A DNA stretch of 64,000 bases, from NCBI RefSeq assembly GCF_001612665.1, contig NZ_BDAX01000002.1, forward strand, positions 1,116,001 to 1,180,000, read 5' to 3'. Shown here piece by piece: positions 16,481-24,821 of this stretch. The first letter of the stretch is position 1. Every line of letters starts with the position of its first letter. The translations under genes and the position numbers were made by a program. The notes beneath the pieces are model-generated. The model saw nothing but the letters and a program-made list of their open reading frames with translations, was not told the origin of the DNA and did no database searches. This stretch comes from Nocardia alba NBRC 108234. Its GTDB lineage: Bacteria > Actinomycetota > Actinomycetes > Mycobacteriales > Mycobacteriaceae.

Positions 16481-16912
16481 GTGGACGATGCCGATTACTC
16501 CCTGGCCGACGCCGAGCAACTTCGCCTCGCCGTCGGAAGATTCGTGCGCCGCGCCAGAAGCGTGGACACGGTGCCCGCGGGGCAAGCCGCGGTACTCGGC
16601 CACCTGCGCAGAGATGGACCCTTGGCGATCGTCACGCTGGCGGATCGGGAACGCGTCCGCCACCAGTCGATGGCCCGAACGGTGCGACTACTGGCGGACC
16701 AGGGATTGGTGGATGTCGCGGCCGATACCAGCGACAAGCGACGCGTCATCGTGACACTGTCGACCACGGGCGGCGCGCGAATCGACGATGAGCGAACGAG
16801 CCGAGCGACATGGCTCGCTCAGGCCGCGCTGCGAGAGCTGACCGAGGAGGAGCGGACTGTCCTCAAGCGCCTGCCCGCGATCCTGGAGAAACTCGTCACC
16901 GAGGACAGGTGA
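16481..16912 (+). CDS. MarR-family transcriptional regulator
   Basis: A 143-residue protein. GTG 16481 is chosen because the earlier in-frame GTG at 16442 lies inside the palindromic operators. The winged HTH spans residues 35-105, with GQAAVLGHLRRDGP, ADRERVRHQSMARTVRLLADQGLV and the wing TSDKRRVIVTLS. Helices at both ends form the dimer interface. It most likely represses the divergent YbhB gene and itself through the two sites just upstream. The inducer is unknown. Confidence 0.9.
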   Translation: MDDADYSLADAEQLRLAVGRFVRRARSVDTVPAGQAAVLGHLRRDGPLAIVTLADRERVRHQSMARTVRLLADQGLVDVAADTSDKRRVIVTLSTTGGARIDDERTSRATWLAQAALRELTEEERTVLKRLPAILEKLVTEDR

Positions 16913-16926
16913 CCGCACACCGTTGT

Positions 16927-17178
16927 TCAGCAGTCAACGGCGTCTGCGACCACATCGACGAAGTCGTCGATGTCATCGCCGCCGGGATGGAGAATCCACA
17001 ACTCCGGCCCACCCTGCAACGAGTCGAGTTCGGCATGGACAACGTCGTTCTCGACCCACAACCTCAACGCGACTCCGTTCCGGAAGGCGAGTTCCCCTGC
17101 GGCGGAATCACTGTGGACAACCTGCTCGGCGAACTGGTCGACCAGCTGCCCGTACAGCGTTTCTGAGGTGTGCGACAT
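16927..17178 (-). CDS. Small acidic hypothetical protein
   Basis: An 83-residue acidic protein with a strong ribosome-binding site (AAGGAGTTAT before ATG 17178). It has no transmembrane helix or signal peptide. The sequence mixes helix (LYGQLVDQFAEQVV), strand-rich centre (VALRLWVENDVVHAEL) and an acidic helical tail rich in Asp and Val. I do not recognise a family. It converges with the MarR gene and follows the MFS gene on the same strand at about 190 bases. Confidence 0.6.
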   Translation of the reverse strand: MSHTSETLYGQLVDQFAEQVVHSDSAAGELAFRNGVALRLWVENDVVHAELDSLQGGPELWILHPGGDDIDDFVDVVADAVDC

Positions 17179-17370
17179 ATAACTCCTTGCGCGAGCCGAG
17201 TGAGCACCAGGTCATGCTCCTCTCCGCATCAAGCTATCGGCACCATGCAGACGGGCAAAGATCAGCATTGAACGCGGGGGCCTGTATGACCTCGCCACCG
17301 CGAGTGCGGTTTCGGTGTCGATAAGAGGCGGGTGGTCCCGCCCGGCGACGATGGCATGGCACGGGACCGG

Positions 17371-18801
17371 TCAGGGCGACGGCGATCGCGAGGGAAACGC
17401 CAGGCAACCCACCGCGCTGAAAACCAGTGCTGCCACGATGGCGAAGGCGCTCACGCGGAAAGCGGAACCGTAGTCGCCGTCGGCGGCGATGCCGAAGAAG
17501 ACGGCACTGAGCGAGGCGACGCCGATCGCCGCGCCGAACTGCTGGCTGGTTGTCCAGATTCCCGAGGCCGAGCCCGCGTAGCGTGGGGAGACGTTGGACA
17601 GGAACAGGGTGGTCAAGGGTGGCATGACAAGGTTCATGCCACAGCCGATCGCGAACAATCCCGGCGCCAGCAGCCATGGATCGATGTCGGTGTTCGCGGA
17701 GTTCGCGGCGGCGAGAACTCCCAGCGTCCCGACGGCACCGACGACGCATCCCACAAGAACCGTGAAGCGGCCGAATCGGACGGTGAGGCGCCCGACGAAA
17801 GCGGCCATCGCCAGACCACCTGCGGAGAACGCGATGGTAACGACGCCGGCCCGCAGCGCGGTATAGCCCTGGCCGTCCTGGAGCCAGAGTACGAAGACGA
17901 GCAGGAACCCACTGAAGGCGGCGAAGGCGACGAGTTGCACGAGGAGCGCGACACTGCTGGTGCGCTCGCGCAGCAGACCGATGGGCAGTAGTGCGCCGGC
18001 GCGGCGGTCGGGGTCGCGGTGTTCGCCGTAGGCGACCAGGCCGACGGCGGCCAGGCCCGCGACGAGTACCAGCCAGATCCAGGGCGCCCAGTCGTGTGCT
18101 CGCCCTTCCAGAAGCGGGAACACGATCGCGATGAGCCCGAAGGTCAGAACCGCCGCGGGCAGCCAGCGCGGCTTCGTGGCGTCGGGTGCGTGGTTCTCCG
18201 GAATGAGCCACAGACCGAGAACCAACAGCGCGATGGCGGCCGGGAAGCTGATCCAGAAGACCGAGCGCCAGCCCAGATCCGCGATGTCGGCGGTGACGAG
18301 CAGACCGCCGAGGAGCAGACCACCGGCCTGCGCGAGACCGGCGACCACACCGAAGAGACCGAGCACGGTGGCTCGTTCACGGCCCTGGAACAACGTGTAC
18401 AGGCTGCTCATGACCTGCGGCGCCAGCAACGCGGCGGCGACACCCTGGGCAGCGCGCGCGGTGATCAGCTCCCCCGCGGTCTGCGCCACGCCCGACCACG
18501 CGGCGGTGAGGGCGAACGCGGCCAGACCGAGCAGGAACACCCGCTTGCGCCCCCAGAGATCGCCCAGACGAGCGGCGGTGATGAGGGTGACCGCGAACGC
18601 GAGCAGGTAGGCCGTGACGATCCAGCCCGCTTGCGAGGCGCTCGCACCGAGGTCACCCTGGATCGAGGGGATGGCGACGTTGACGATCGTGACGTTGAGC
18701 AGGTCGAGCATGAAGCCGAGCACCAGGATGACCATCGCCGCCCACCGCCGCGAATACGGTTGGTCGCTGATGCCTTCGAGTGCGGTAGTCGGTGCCGCCA
18801 T
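17371..18801 (-). CDS. MFS drug:proton antiporter, DHA2 (EmrB/QacA-like)
   Basis: A 476-residue, 14-helix-type transporter starting at ATG 18801 with AGGAGC upstream. The first helix carries the DHA2 signature LDLLNVTIVNVAIPSIQ, followed by WIVTAYLLAFA and the loop 2-3 motif GRLGDLWGRKRVF (here ARLGDLWGRK). Family members export hydrophobic cations, dyes and antibiotics using proton motive force. It diverges from a MarR gene at 18915 with palindromic sites between them, consistent with substrate-inducible efflux. Upstream open frame to 19140 overlaps the MarR gene and is not part of it. Confidence 0.93.
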   Translation of the reverse strand: MAAPTTALEGISDQPYSRRWAAMVILVLGFMLDLLNVTIVNVAIPSIQGDLGASASQAGWIVTAYLLAFAVTLITAARLGDLWGRKRVFLLGLAAFALTAAWSGVAQTAGELITARAAQGVAAALLAPQVMSSLYTLFQGRERATVLGLFGVVAGLAQAGGLLLGGLLVTADIADLGWRSVFWISFPAAIALLVLGLWLIPENHAPDATKPRWLPAAVLTFGLIAIVFPLLEGRAHDWAPWIWLVLVAGLAAVGLVAYGEHRDPDRRAGALLPIGLLRERTSSVALLVQLVAFAAFSGFLLVFVLWLQDGQGYTALRAGVVTIAFSAGGLAMAAFVGRLTVRFGRFTVLVGCVVGAVGTLGVLAAANSANTDIDPWLLAPGLFAIGCGMNLVMPPLTTLFLSNVSPRYAGSASGIWTTSQQFGAAIGVASLSAVFFGIAADGDYGSAFRVSAFAIVAALVFSAVGCLAFPSRSPSP

Positions 18802-18837
18802 CGCGGTCGCTCCTGTCTTCCGAGTATCGCCGCACAG

Positions 18838-18897
18838 CGATATAGTCAGAAAGGTAAGTATATCGACTATGCGAGTATCTCGCTTGACCGAGATACT
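18838..18897. promoter_or_regulatory. Palindromic operators between MFS pump and MarR gene
   Basis: A 9-bp-arm repeat, AGTATCTCG-N6-CGAGATACT, spans 18874-18897. A second repeat, CGATATA-N14-TATATCG, spans 18838-18865. A half-site-like CGAGTATC occurs at 18821 and, in part, within the first repeat. The region is AT-rich and contains both promoters; these are likely MarR binding sites. Confidence 0.7.
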
Positions 18898-18914
18898 ATG
18901 CCGGGAGGCTGAGT

Positions 18915-19397
18915 ATGGCAACCGCGTCCGCCGGGCGGTCCGAGACCGCTCGCACCATCGCAGCCGGTATGCGCAGGTACGGAGCGGCTTCGGCCAGGCT
19001 CGAACAGGTGGCCGCCGATGAGGCCGGCCTGACGTTGAGCACCTGCGAAGCGAACTTCGTGCATCTGTTGCAGCTGCACGGACCGCTGACCGCGGGTCTG
19101 CTCGGACAGTTGACCGAAGGCACCTCGTCGGCCACGACAACGGGCGTCATCGATCGTCTGGAGAACGCGGGCTATGTCGAACGCACGCGCTCCACCACGG
19201 ATCGCCGCAAGGTGATCGTGTCGCTGCGGGACGAGCGATTCGAATCCGACGACGCCATCCGTGAGCAACGGCTGGCAGGGGTTCTCACCGAATTCGACGA
19301 CGCACAGCTCACGGTGATCGCGGATTTCCTCACTCGTCTCGCCGATGCCGAATCGACGGCCGCCACCCCGGCGGGTTTCACCCCACCGCCGAGCTGA
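18915..19397 (+). CDS. MarR-family transcriptional regulator
   Basis: A 160-residue protein from ATG 18915, preceded by GGGAGG. The winged HTH spans about residues 45-105: TCEANFVHLLQLHGPLTAG, then GTSSATTTGVIDRLENAGYV and RSTTDRRKVIVSL. It is divergent from the DHA2 pump and is its probable repressor. A terminator overlaps its stop codon. Confidence 0.9.
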   Translation: MATASAGRSETARTIAAGMRRYGAASARLEQVAADEAGLTLSTCEANFVHLLQLHGPLTAGLLGQLTEGTSSATTTGVIDRLENAGYVERTRSTTDRRKVIVSLRDERFESDDAIREQRLAGVLTEFDDAQLTVIADFLTRLADAESTAATPAGFTPPPS

Positions 19398-19421
19398 CAA
19401 CCACTCGGTGTGGTTGTCAGC
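19393..19421. terminator. Terminator overlapping two stop codons
   Basis: A perfect 12-bp stem (GCTGACAACCAC) with a five-base loop. The left arm includes the TGA of the MarR gene and the right arm includes the TGA of the convergent monooxygenase remnant, so it serves both directions. Confidence 0.8.
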
Positions 19422-19879
19422 ACCGCGCGAAGGCGTCGGGAGCGAACAGCGACAGTACGGGTCGGCCGCGAGTCGGCACCGGTAGCGGGCCCGCCACATC
19501 GTAGACGCCGTGGTGGCGAGTGGCGCGGACCCGTGCGGTGTCGATGTACACGCTGGTAGCCCGGTCGGCGACAACGGCGTCGAAAGCGTAGTCCTGCCAC
19601 AGATTCCGCGCGATCACCCCGGCATCCAGCGTCGCGGCGATACCGATGTCGACCGGCCGCGAGAGGCCGCGCACCTCCCACGCTCGCGCCCCCGGCCCCC
19701 TCCGCGACGGTGTGATCGCGGGCGCCGAGCACCAGGCCGCCGCCACGTGGCGCCACCGTTTGCAGGCTGGCGACGGCGCGAGCCAGATTCCACGGGTGCT
19801 CACGGTGGTTGGCCGCGGCGACCGAAAGCCGGGTGCGCGGAAGCCGGGGCGACAAGACCTCCGCGAGAATGGTCGGCAG
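19417..19879 (-). pseudogene. Remnant of a DszA/NtaA/SnaA-type luciferase-family monooxygenase
   Basis: Two minus-strand frames together give one recognisable protein segment. The upstream frame (from 19879, immediately after a stop) reads SVAAANHREHPWNLARAVAS, matching the region before the DHLSGGRAGW stretch of the family. After a G/C homopolymer near 19690-19700 the match continues in another frame with LWQDYAFDAVVADRATSVY, then RHHGVYDVAGPLPVP and GRPVL. Intact relatives are 400-480 residues; here about 150 residues remain, with the N-terminus, the C-terminal half and one reading-frame step lost. It has no start and is not functional. It is evidence of gene decay in this accessory region. 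Confidence 0.75.
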
Positions 19880-19883
19880 TTAG

Positions 19884-19925
19884 TTGCTTACTACAAGCAA
19901 TCTGATATATAGTTGCATTCTGCAA
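19884..19925. promoter_or_regulatory. Palindromic sites upstream of a MarR operon
   Basis: TTGCTT-N5-AAGCAA lies at 19884-19900 and TTGCA-N3-TGCAA at 19913-19925. Both are in an AT-rich promoter region and centred about 27 bp apart, ending 25 bases before the MarR start at 19951. They are probable autoregulatory sites. Confidence 0.65.
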
Positions 19926-19950
19926 ATAAATACCTTGTCCGGGAGTAGTC

Positions 19951-20448
19951 ATGGCAGTGTCACCCGATACGGCTCAGAGCCTGATCAGAGAGCTCTATTT
20001 CATGGGCCGGGCCATCCGTGCCGCCCTCTCCCATCCGGACGAAGGCGACCTGCTTCCGGGCGGCATCGGCGTGCTGGGCTCGCTCGAGGCCGGTGGTCCG
20101 TGTCGGCAGGTGGATCTCGCCGCGGACTTGTGCATCAGCCCATCGACACTGAGCAGGCATGTCGCCGAGCTGGTGCGCTCGGGCAACATCGCCCGCCACG
20201 CCGATCCCAGCGACGGCCGGGCCACCCTCATCCAGATCACCGAGGAAGGGCGCGATCTGCTGCGGCGCGTCCGCATATCGCGGGCACGGGGATTGCAAAC
20301 CGCGCTCGCCGATTGGACCGAGGACGAAGCCGAACAGGCCACCTCGGTGGTGCTGAAACTCAGGAATTCACTGGCCACAGTGGCGCCCCACACCGCGGTG
20401 GGCGCGCACCGGCCGGATTCGACAGAAAGTCAGGAAGTGGATGTCTAA
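19951..20448 (+). CDS. MarR-family regulator of the MFS/YceI operon
   Basis: A 165-residue protein from ATG 19951 behind GGGAG. The winged HTH is at about residues 38-100: GGIGVLGSLEAGGPCRQVDLA, then LCISPSTLSRHVAELVRSGNI and the wing HADPSDGRATLIQIT. The stop lies inside the next gene, an 8-base overlap with ATG 20441, so it is cotranscribed with the transporter it presumably regulates. Palindromic sites just upstream support autoregulation. Confidence 0.9.
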   Translation: MAVSPDTAQSLIRELYFMGRAIRAALSHPDEGDLLPGGIGVLGSLEAGGPCRQVDLAADLCISPSTLSRHVAELVRSGNIARHADPSDGRATLIQITEEGRDLLRRVRISRARGLQTALADWTEDEAEQATSVVLKLRNSLATVAPHTAVGAHRPDSTESQEVDV

Positions 20449-23038
20449 TTCAGTCGAGGCGGGGACGCGGAGCGCCCCGGCCGTGATGACCCACCGTCAA
20501 GTCCTCGAGGCTATGACCGGGCTGCTGGCGGCGCTGTTCACCGCACTGCTCAGCACCACGATCGTTTCCACCGCGCTGCCCACGATCATCGGCGACCTGA
20601 ATGGGTCGCAGACCGCGTACGCCTGGGTTATCACCACCGCACTGCTGGCCAACGCCGCGTCCACCCCGATCTGGGGCAAGTTCGCCGATCTGTTCAACAA
20701 GAAGCTGTTGGTCCAGTCGGCCATCATCATCTTCGTCATCGGTTCGGTGATCGCGGGCTTCGCGGGCAATGTGCCGATGCTGTTGGCGGCACGCGTCATC
20801 CAGGGCATCGGCATGGGCGGACTGACCGCGCTCGTCGTCGCGATCATCGGTTCCATCGTCTCGCCGCGTGAACGCGGACGCTATTCCGGCTACATGGGTG
20901 CCGTGATGGCGGTGTCGATGTCGGGTGGGCCCATCCTCGGCGGCGTCATCGTCGACAGCCCGCTCGGCTGGCGCTGGTGCTTCTTCGTCTGCGTGCCACT
21001 GGCCGTGATCGCCTTGGCGCTGCTGCAGCGGACCCTGCGACTGCCGACCGAACGCAAGGACGGGGTGTCGATCGACTGGCTCGGCGCCGCCCTGATGACG
21101 GCCGGTGTGTCGGTGCTCCTCATCTGGGTGTCGTTCGCGGGCAAGGCGAACTACTACGCGTGGTTCTCCAAGGAATCGGCGCTGTATGTCGGCGTGGGCG
21201 TCGTGCTGCTGCTCGCGACCGTGCTGGTCGAATCCCGAGCCAAGTCGCCGATCATCCCGCTCTCGATCGTCACCGAGCGCACCACCGGTCTGGCGATCAT
21301 CGCCTCGATCGCGGTCGGCATCGGCATGTTTGGAGCGACCACATTCCTCGGCCAGTACTTCCAGACCGCGCGCGGATACTCGCCGACAGTGGCCGGTGTG
21401 CTCACCATCCCGATGGTCGCGGGCATGCTCGTCGGATCGACCGGTTCGGGACAGCTGATCACCCGGTTCGGGAAATGGAAGGGGTTCGTCGTCACCGGCG
21501 GCGCGCTGTTGGTGGTCGGATTCGGGCTGCTCTCGACGATCGATCACGCCACCGAACTGTGGCTGGTCGGCACCTACATCGCCCTTGTCGGACTCGGCGT
21601 CGGCATGATGATGCAGAACCTGGTGCTGGCCGTGCAGAACACCGTGAGCGTGCACAACATCGGCGCGGCATCGAGCAGCGTCGCGTTCTTCCGCACATTC
21701 GGTGGCGCGATCGGCGTCTCGGTGCTGGGATCGGTGCTGGCCACCCGGGTGAGCGAGCTGTCGACAGCGGGTTTCGCGAAGATCGGGGTAACGACCAGTT
21801 CCTCCGGCGGCGGCAATCTGAACCTCCACAGCCTGCCCGCCCCGGTGGCGACGATCGTGCGCTCCTCCTACGGTGACGCGACCGGTCGGATCTTCCTCAT
21901 CGCCACGGGGGCTGCGGTCCTCGCCCTGATCGCGACCGCGTTCCTTCCGAACCGTCCACTGCGCAGCACCATCGATATCGATCCTGCCCAAGACCCGACC
22001 ACGAAAGAGTCTGCGGCGCAGAATAATCCGGCTGATTCGGACAAAATGTCACCGCTCGACGCCGAACTCGCCGTACTCGCGGAGTCGAGCTGGGACCAAG
22101 ACCCGGTCTGGGAAGACGCTGAGCGAGTGTTGACCGAGTCCGCGCTGGTGCCGGCCGCTTCGGCCGGACGTCACGCATCGGCAGATCAGAACGGTCATCG
22201 AGCGCACCGGGTCGATATGTCGTCGCCGTCCGTTCCGTCCACCGGCACCTCGTCCGAGGCCGGCATCAACGGTGCGACGGTGGCGGGCCACGTCCGCCGC
22301 GAGGACGGTCATCCGCTGCCGGGCGCGGTGTTGACGTTGATCGATCAGGATGGTCGACAGGTCGCGCGGGCATCCAGTGCCGCAGATGGTGGCTACACCA
22401 TCAGCGCACCGCGGTCGGGTGGTCATGTGTTGATCGTGTCGGCGACGGGCCACCAGCCGACCGCGCTCAACGTGTCGGTCGGTCAGCGGACCCAGCGGAT
22501 GGATGTGGCGCTGGTGGGATCCGGCGAGCTGTCCGGTGTGGTCCGTAGCGCGGGCAACGGGTCGCCGCTCACGAGCGCCACCGTCACCTTGACCGACATG
22601 CGTGGTGAGGTGGTCGGAGCCGCGGTCACGGGCGTCGACGGCACCTACGTGTGCCACGGCGTCGTGTCGGGCGTCTACACGCTGGTCGCGGCCGCCGAGC
22701 ACATGCGCCCCAGCGCGATCACCTTGACCGTGCCCGACAGTGGCGTGTCGCGTCAGGACATCGAGTTGACCGCGATGGCGGTGCTCGCCGGATCGGCGCA
22801 GGCTGACGGCGGGCGTGCGGTGCCGGACGTGCTCGTCACCGTGCTCGACGGTGCGGGTGAAGTGACCGCGTCGGTGCGCACCGACGAGAACGGCCGCTAC
22901 GTCGTGACCGATCTCGCCGAGGGGCAATACACCGTGGTCGCTCGTGGCTATCCCCCGGTGACCGGGCAGGTCACCGTGACCGGTACCGAGGCCGCCTACG
23001 ACGTGCGACTCGGTTTCGAGCTCGGCGATCGCGGATGA
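20441..23038 (+). CDS. MFS (DHA2) transporter fused to carboxypeptidase-regulatory-like beta domains
   Basis: An 865-residue protein. Residues 1 to about 515 form a 14-helix DHA2 exporter: LFTALLSTTIVSTALPTIIG in helix 1, then WGKFADLFNKK in loop 2-3 and the GGPILGGVIVD helix-5 motif. After a low-complexity acidic linker come three repeats of about 85-90 residues, each with a G-x-V-x-x-x-G-x-P-L-x-x-A-x-V-T-L pattern and a G-x-Y-x-x-x-x-x-x-x-G-x-Y core. These are carboxypeptidase-regulatory-like or prealbumin-like beta sandwiches. Such a soluble tail on a drug exporter is odd and may sit on the cytosolic face or bind partners or cargo. It is coupled by ATGA to the YceI gene, whose N-terminus carries one more repeat. 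Confidence 0.92.
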   Translation: MSNSVEAGTRSAPAVMTHRQVLEAMTGLLAALFTALLSTTIVSTALPTIIGDLNGSQTAYAWVITTALLANAASTPIWGKFADLFNKKLLVQSAIIIFVIGSVIAGFAGNVPMLLAARVIQGIGMGGLTALVVAIIGSIVSPRERGRYSGYMGAVMAVSMSGGPILGGVIVDSPLGWRWCFFVCVPLAVIALALLQRTLRLPTERKDGVSIDWLGAALMTAGVSVLLIWVSFAGKANYYAWFSKESALYVGVGVVLLLATVLVESRAKSPIIPLSIVTERTTGLAIIASIAVGIGMFGATTFLGQYFQTARGYSPTVAGVLTIPMVAGMLVGSTGSGQLITRFGKWKGFVVTGGALLVVGFGLLSTIDHATELWLVGTYIALVGLGVGMMMQNLVLAVQNTVSVHNIGAASSSVAFFRTFGGAIGVSVLGSVLATRVSELSTAGFAKIGVTTSSSGGGNLNLHSLPAPVATIVRSSYGDATGRIFLIATGAAVLALIATAFLPNRPLRSTIDIDPAQDPTTKESAAQNNPADSDKMSPLDAELAVLAESSWDQDPVWEDAERVLTESALVPAASAGRHASADQNGHRAHRVDMSSPSVPSTGTSSEAGINGATVAGHVRREDGHPLPGAVLTLIDQDGRQVARASSAADGGYTISAPRSGGHVLIVSATGHQPTALNVSVGQRTQRMDVALVGSGELSGVVRSAGNGSPLTSATVTLTDMRGEVVGAAVTGVDGTYVCHGVVSGVYTLVAAAEHMRPSAITLTVPDSGVSRQDIELTAMAVLAGSAQADGGRAVPDVLVTVLDGAGEVTASVRTDENGRYVVTDLAEGQYTVVARGYPPVTGQVTVTGTEAAYDVRLGFELGDRG

Positions 23039-23856
23039 GCGGGCTGACCGCCCGTGTTCGCACCACGGAAGGGTGGCCGGTGCCGGACGCGGTGTTGACG
23101 GTGACCGACATGACTGGCCGCCAGCTCGCCCGTGCGGTTGTCGACGAAACCGGAGTGGTGAGCACCGACCCATTGCCCGCCGGTGTTCATACCGCGGTCC
23201 TCACCGCCGTCGGCTTCGGGCCGGTGGCACGGGTCGCGCAGATCTCCCCGGCGGGAACGGGCATGCTCGGCGAGGTGGTGTTGACGCCGACGACAGGGGC
23301 GGTGGCGTTGCCACCGCCGGGTCCGTGGACGATCGATCCGGCGCATTCGACGGTGATCGCCACCGCGCGTCATCTGGGAATCGCGAGCATCAAAGCGCGA
23401 TTCGCCGAGGTGAACGGGCGACTCGAGATCGCCGAGTCGTTCGAGCGGTCCACCGGGCACGCCGAGATCGCGGCGGCGGGCATCGATACCGGCATCTCGA
23501 TGCGGGACAATCACTTACGCTCGCCGGAGTTCTTGGACGTCGACAGATATCCGATGATCACTTTCACCGGTCACGGGTTGCGTCGCACCGGGGGTGACAC
23601 CTGGGTGATGCCGGGCGAGCTGGCCATGCACGGGCAACACCGCACAGTCGATCTCGAAGTGTCGTTCGGCGGGTTCGGCCCAGATCCATGGGGTGGCGTA
23701 CGCGCCGCCTTCCACGCCGAAACACTCCTGCGCCGCAACGACTTCGCGATCGACTACAACGCGATCGTGCGCACGGGAGTGGCCGCGGTCGGCACCACCG
23801 TCAAAATCGAACTCGACATCGAAGTCGTACAGGGCGAGCAGCTACCCGCGATCTAG
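23035..23856 (+). CDS. YceI-family protein with N-terminal carboxypeptidase-regulatory-like domain
   Basis: A 273-residue protein. Residues 1-95 are one more beta-sandwich repeat of the kind ending the upstream transporter (GWPVPDAVLTVTDMTGRQLA). Residues from about 98 are a YceI lipocalin-like barrel: GPWTIDPAHSTVIATARHLGI, then ISMRDNHLRSPEFLDVDRYPMITF, then NDFAIDYNAIVRTG. YceI proteins bind long isoprenoid or fatty-acyl chains. No signal peptide is present, unlike periplasmic E. coli YceI, so it acts in the cytosol or is delivered through the partner. The start overlaps the transporter stop (ATGA). It may hand a lipophilic substrate to the exporter; that is inference from the operon and the shared repeat. 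Confidence 0.92.
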   Translation: MSGLTARVRTTEGWPVPDAVLTVTDMTGRQLARAVVDETGVVSTDPLPAGVHTAVLTAVGFGPVARVAQISPAGTGMLGEVVLTPTTGAVALPPPGPWTIDPAHSTVIATARHLGIASIKARFAEVNGRLEIAESFERSTGHAEIAAAGIDTGISMRDNHLRSPEFLDVDRYPMITFTGHGLRRTGGDTWVMPGELAMHGQHRTVDLEVSFGGFGPDPWGGVRAAFHAETLLRRNDFAIDYNAIVRTGVAAVGTTVKIELDIEVVQGEQLPAI

Positions 23857-24134
23857 CGGATTACCCACACTGCGCAGATCACGCCCCACAGTGTCGCCCA
23901 TGGCATGTCGAAGGCCGCCGAATCTGCTGACCATTTCCGCCCTGGCAGCCGGCACCTGCATAGCGGTCCCCCATCCCCCACCGAGTCGGCATCCTGAGTG
24001 ACCCGTGTGGGTCGAACGATCGACTGTTGCTGTCCAGTGGTGCGGCAGAGAATTGGGTGAGGATCGACGAAGGGTGATGCGGTGCGGTTGCGGGATTCTG
24101 CGCGGCTGAGTCGAATTCGGCTCCGAGGGTAGCG

Positions 24135-24821
24135 ATGGGAAGCTCAGCATCATCGCGTTCGTTGGTGCCGTTCGCCGACGGAATGGTCGCCGCCGCGGCT
24201 TTCGGCGAGTTGGCCGGTTCGTCGTCCGAGGTCGATTCGAGCTCGATCGCGGTGTTCGCGGTATTCGTCGGGATCGCGGCGGCGGTTTTCGCACGGGCGA
24301 GTTATCTCATGCCGGTGGGTGAATTCTTCTATTCGGCGGTCGGGGTGATGGCGTGTATTCCGGTCGCTGCCGAATTCCTGCGTGGCACACCGTGTGACGC
24401 CGCGCCCGCGGCACTGCGGTATTCGGTATTCGCATTGCTCCTGGTGCTCGCGGGGCTGGGGTTCTTCGCGGCGGTAGTGACCGGTGGAATCGCGCCGAAG
24501 TTCGGGTTGCGGTGGTTCGCCGCCGTGGAGTTGTTGGCGGCGGCGACATCACCGTTCGGGATCGACGCGTTGCCGAACCCGGTGCCGGTGAGTGTGATGA
24601 TCCTGATCGCCATGCCGCTGGGCTGGTTCGCGGCCCACCGGACGAAGGCAGTGCTCGACGGGGGAACCAGCGCGCTGGCGGCCGTGGCGATACTGATCGC
24701 GGCGTTCGCGCCACAGTGTGGGAACAGCGCGAACGCCAACGGGTTCGTCATGGTGCTGGTGTTCGTGGCGACGTTCGCCGGGGCGAGTGCGATCGGGGCA
24801 AGCACGCGGACCAGACGTTGA
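24135..24821 (+). CDS. Small multi-pass membrane protein, unknown function
   Basis: A 228-residue protein with about six hydrophobic segments, among them SIAVFAVFVGIAAAVFA, a helix starting SVFALLLVLAGLGFF, ALAAVAILIAAFA and GFVMVLVFVATFAGA. It starts at ATG 24135 with GAGGG upstream. No catalytic motif or family is recognised. It ends exactly where the convergent CHAT gene ends. The 278 bases upstream, between YceI and this gene, hold no gene and only a weak ACACTG/CAGTGT inverted repeat. Confidence 0.7.
   Translation: MGSSASSRSLVPFADGMVAAAAFGELAGSSSEVDSSSIAVFAVFVGIAAAVFARASYLMPVGEFFYSAVGVMACIPVAAEFLRGTPCDAAPAALRYSVFALLLVLAGLGFFAAVVTGGIAPKFGLRWFAAVELLAAATSPFGIDALPNPVPVSVMILIAMPLGWFAAHRTKAVLDGGTSALAAVAILIAAFAPQCGNSANANGFVMVLVFVATFAGASAIGASTRTRR

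Noticed and set aside
20450..21991. Minus-strand 513-codon frame
   Set aside because: Low-complexity Arg/His/Asp composition typical of a shadow; the opposite strand encodes a clear MFS transporter.
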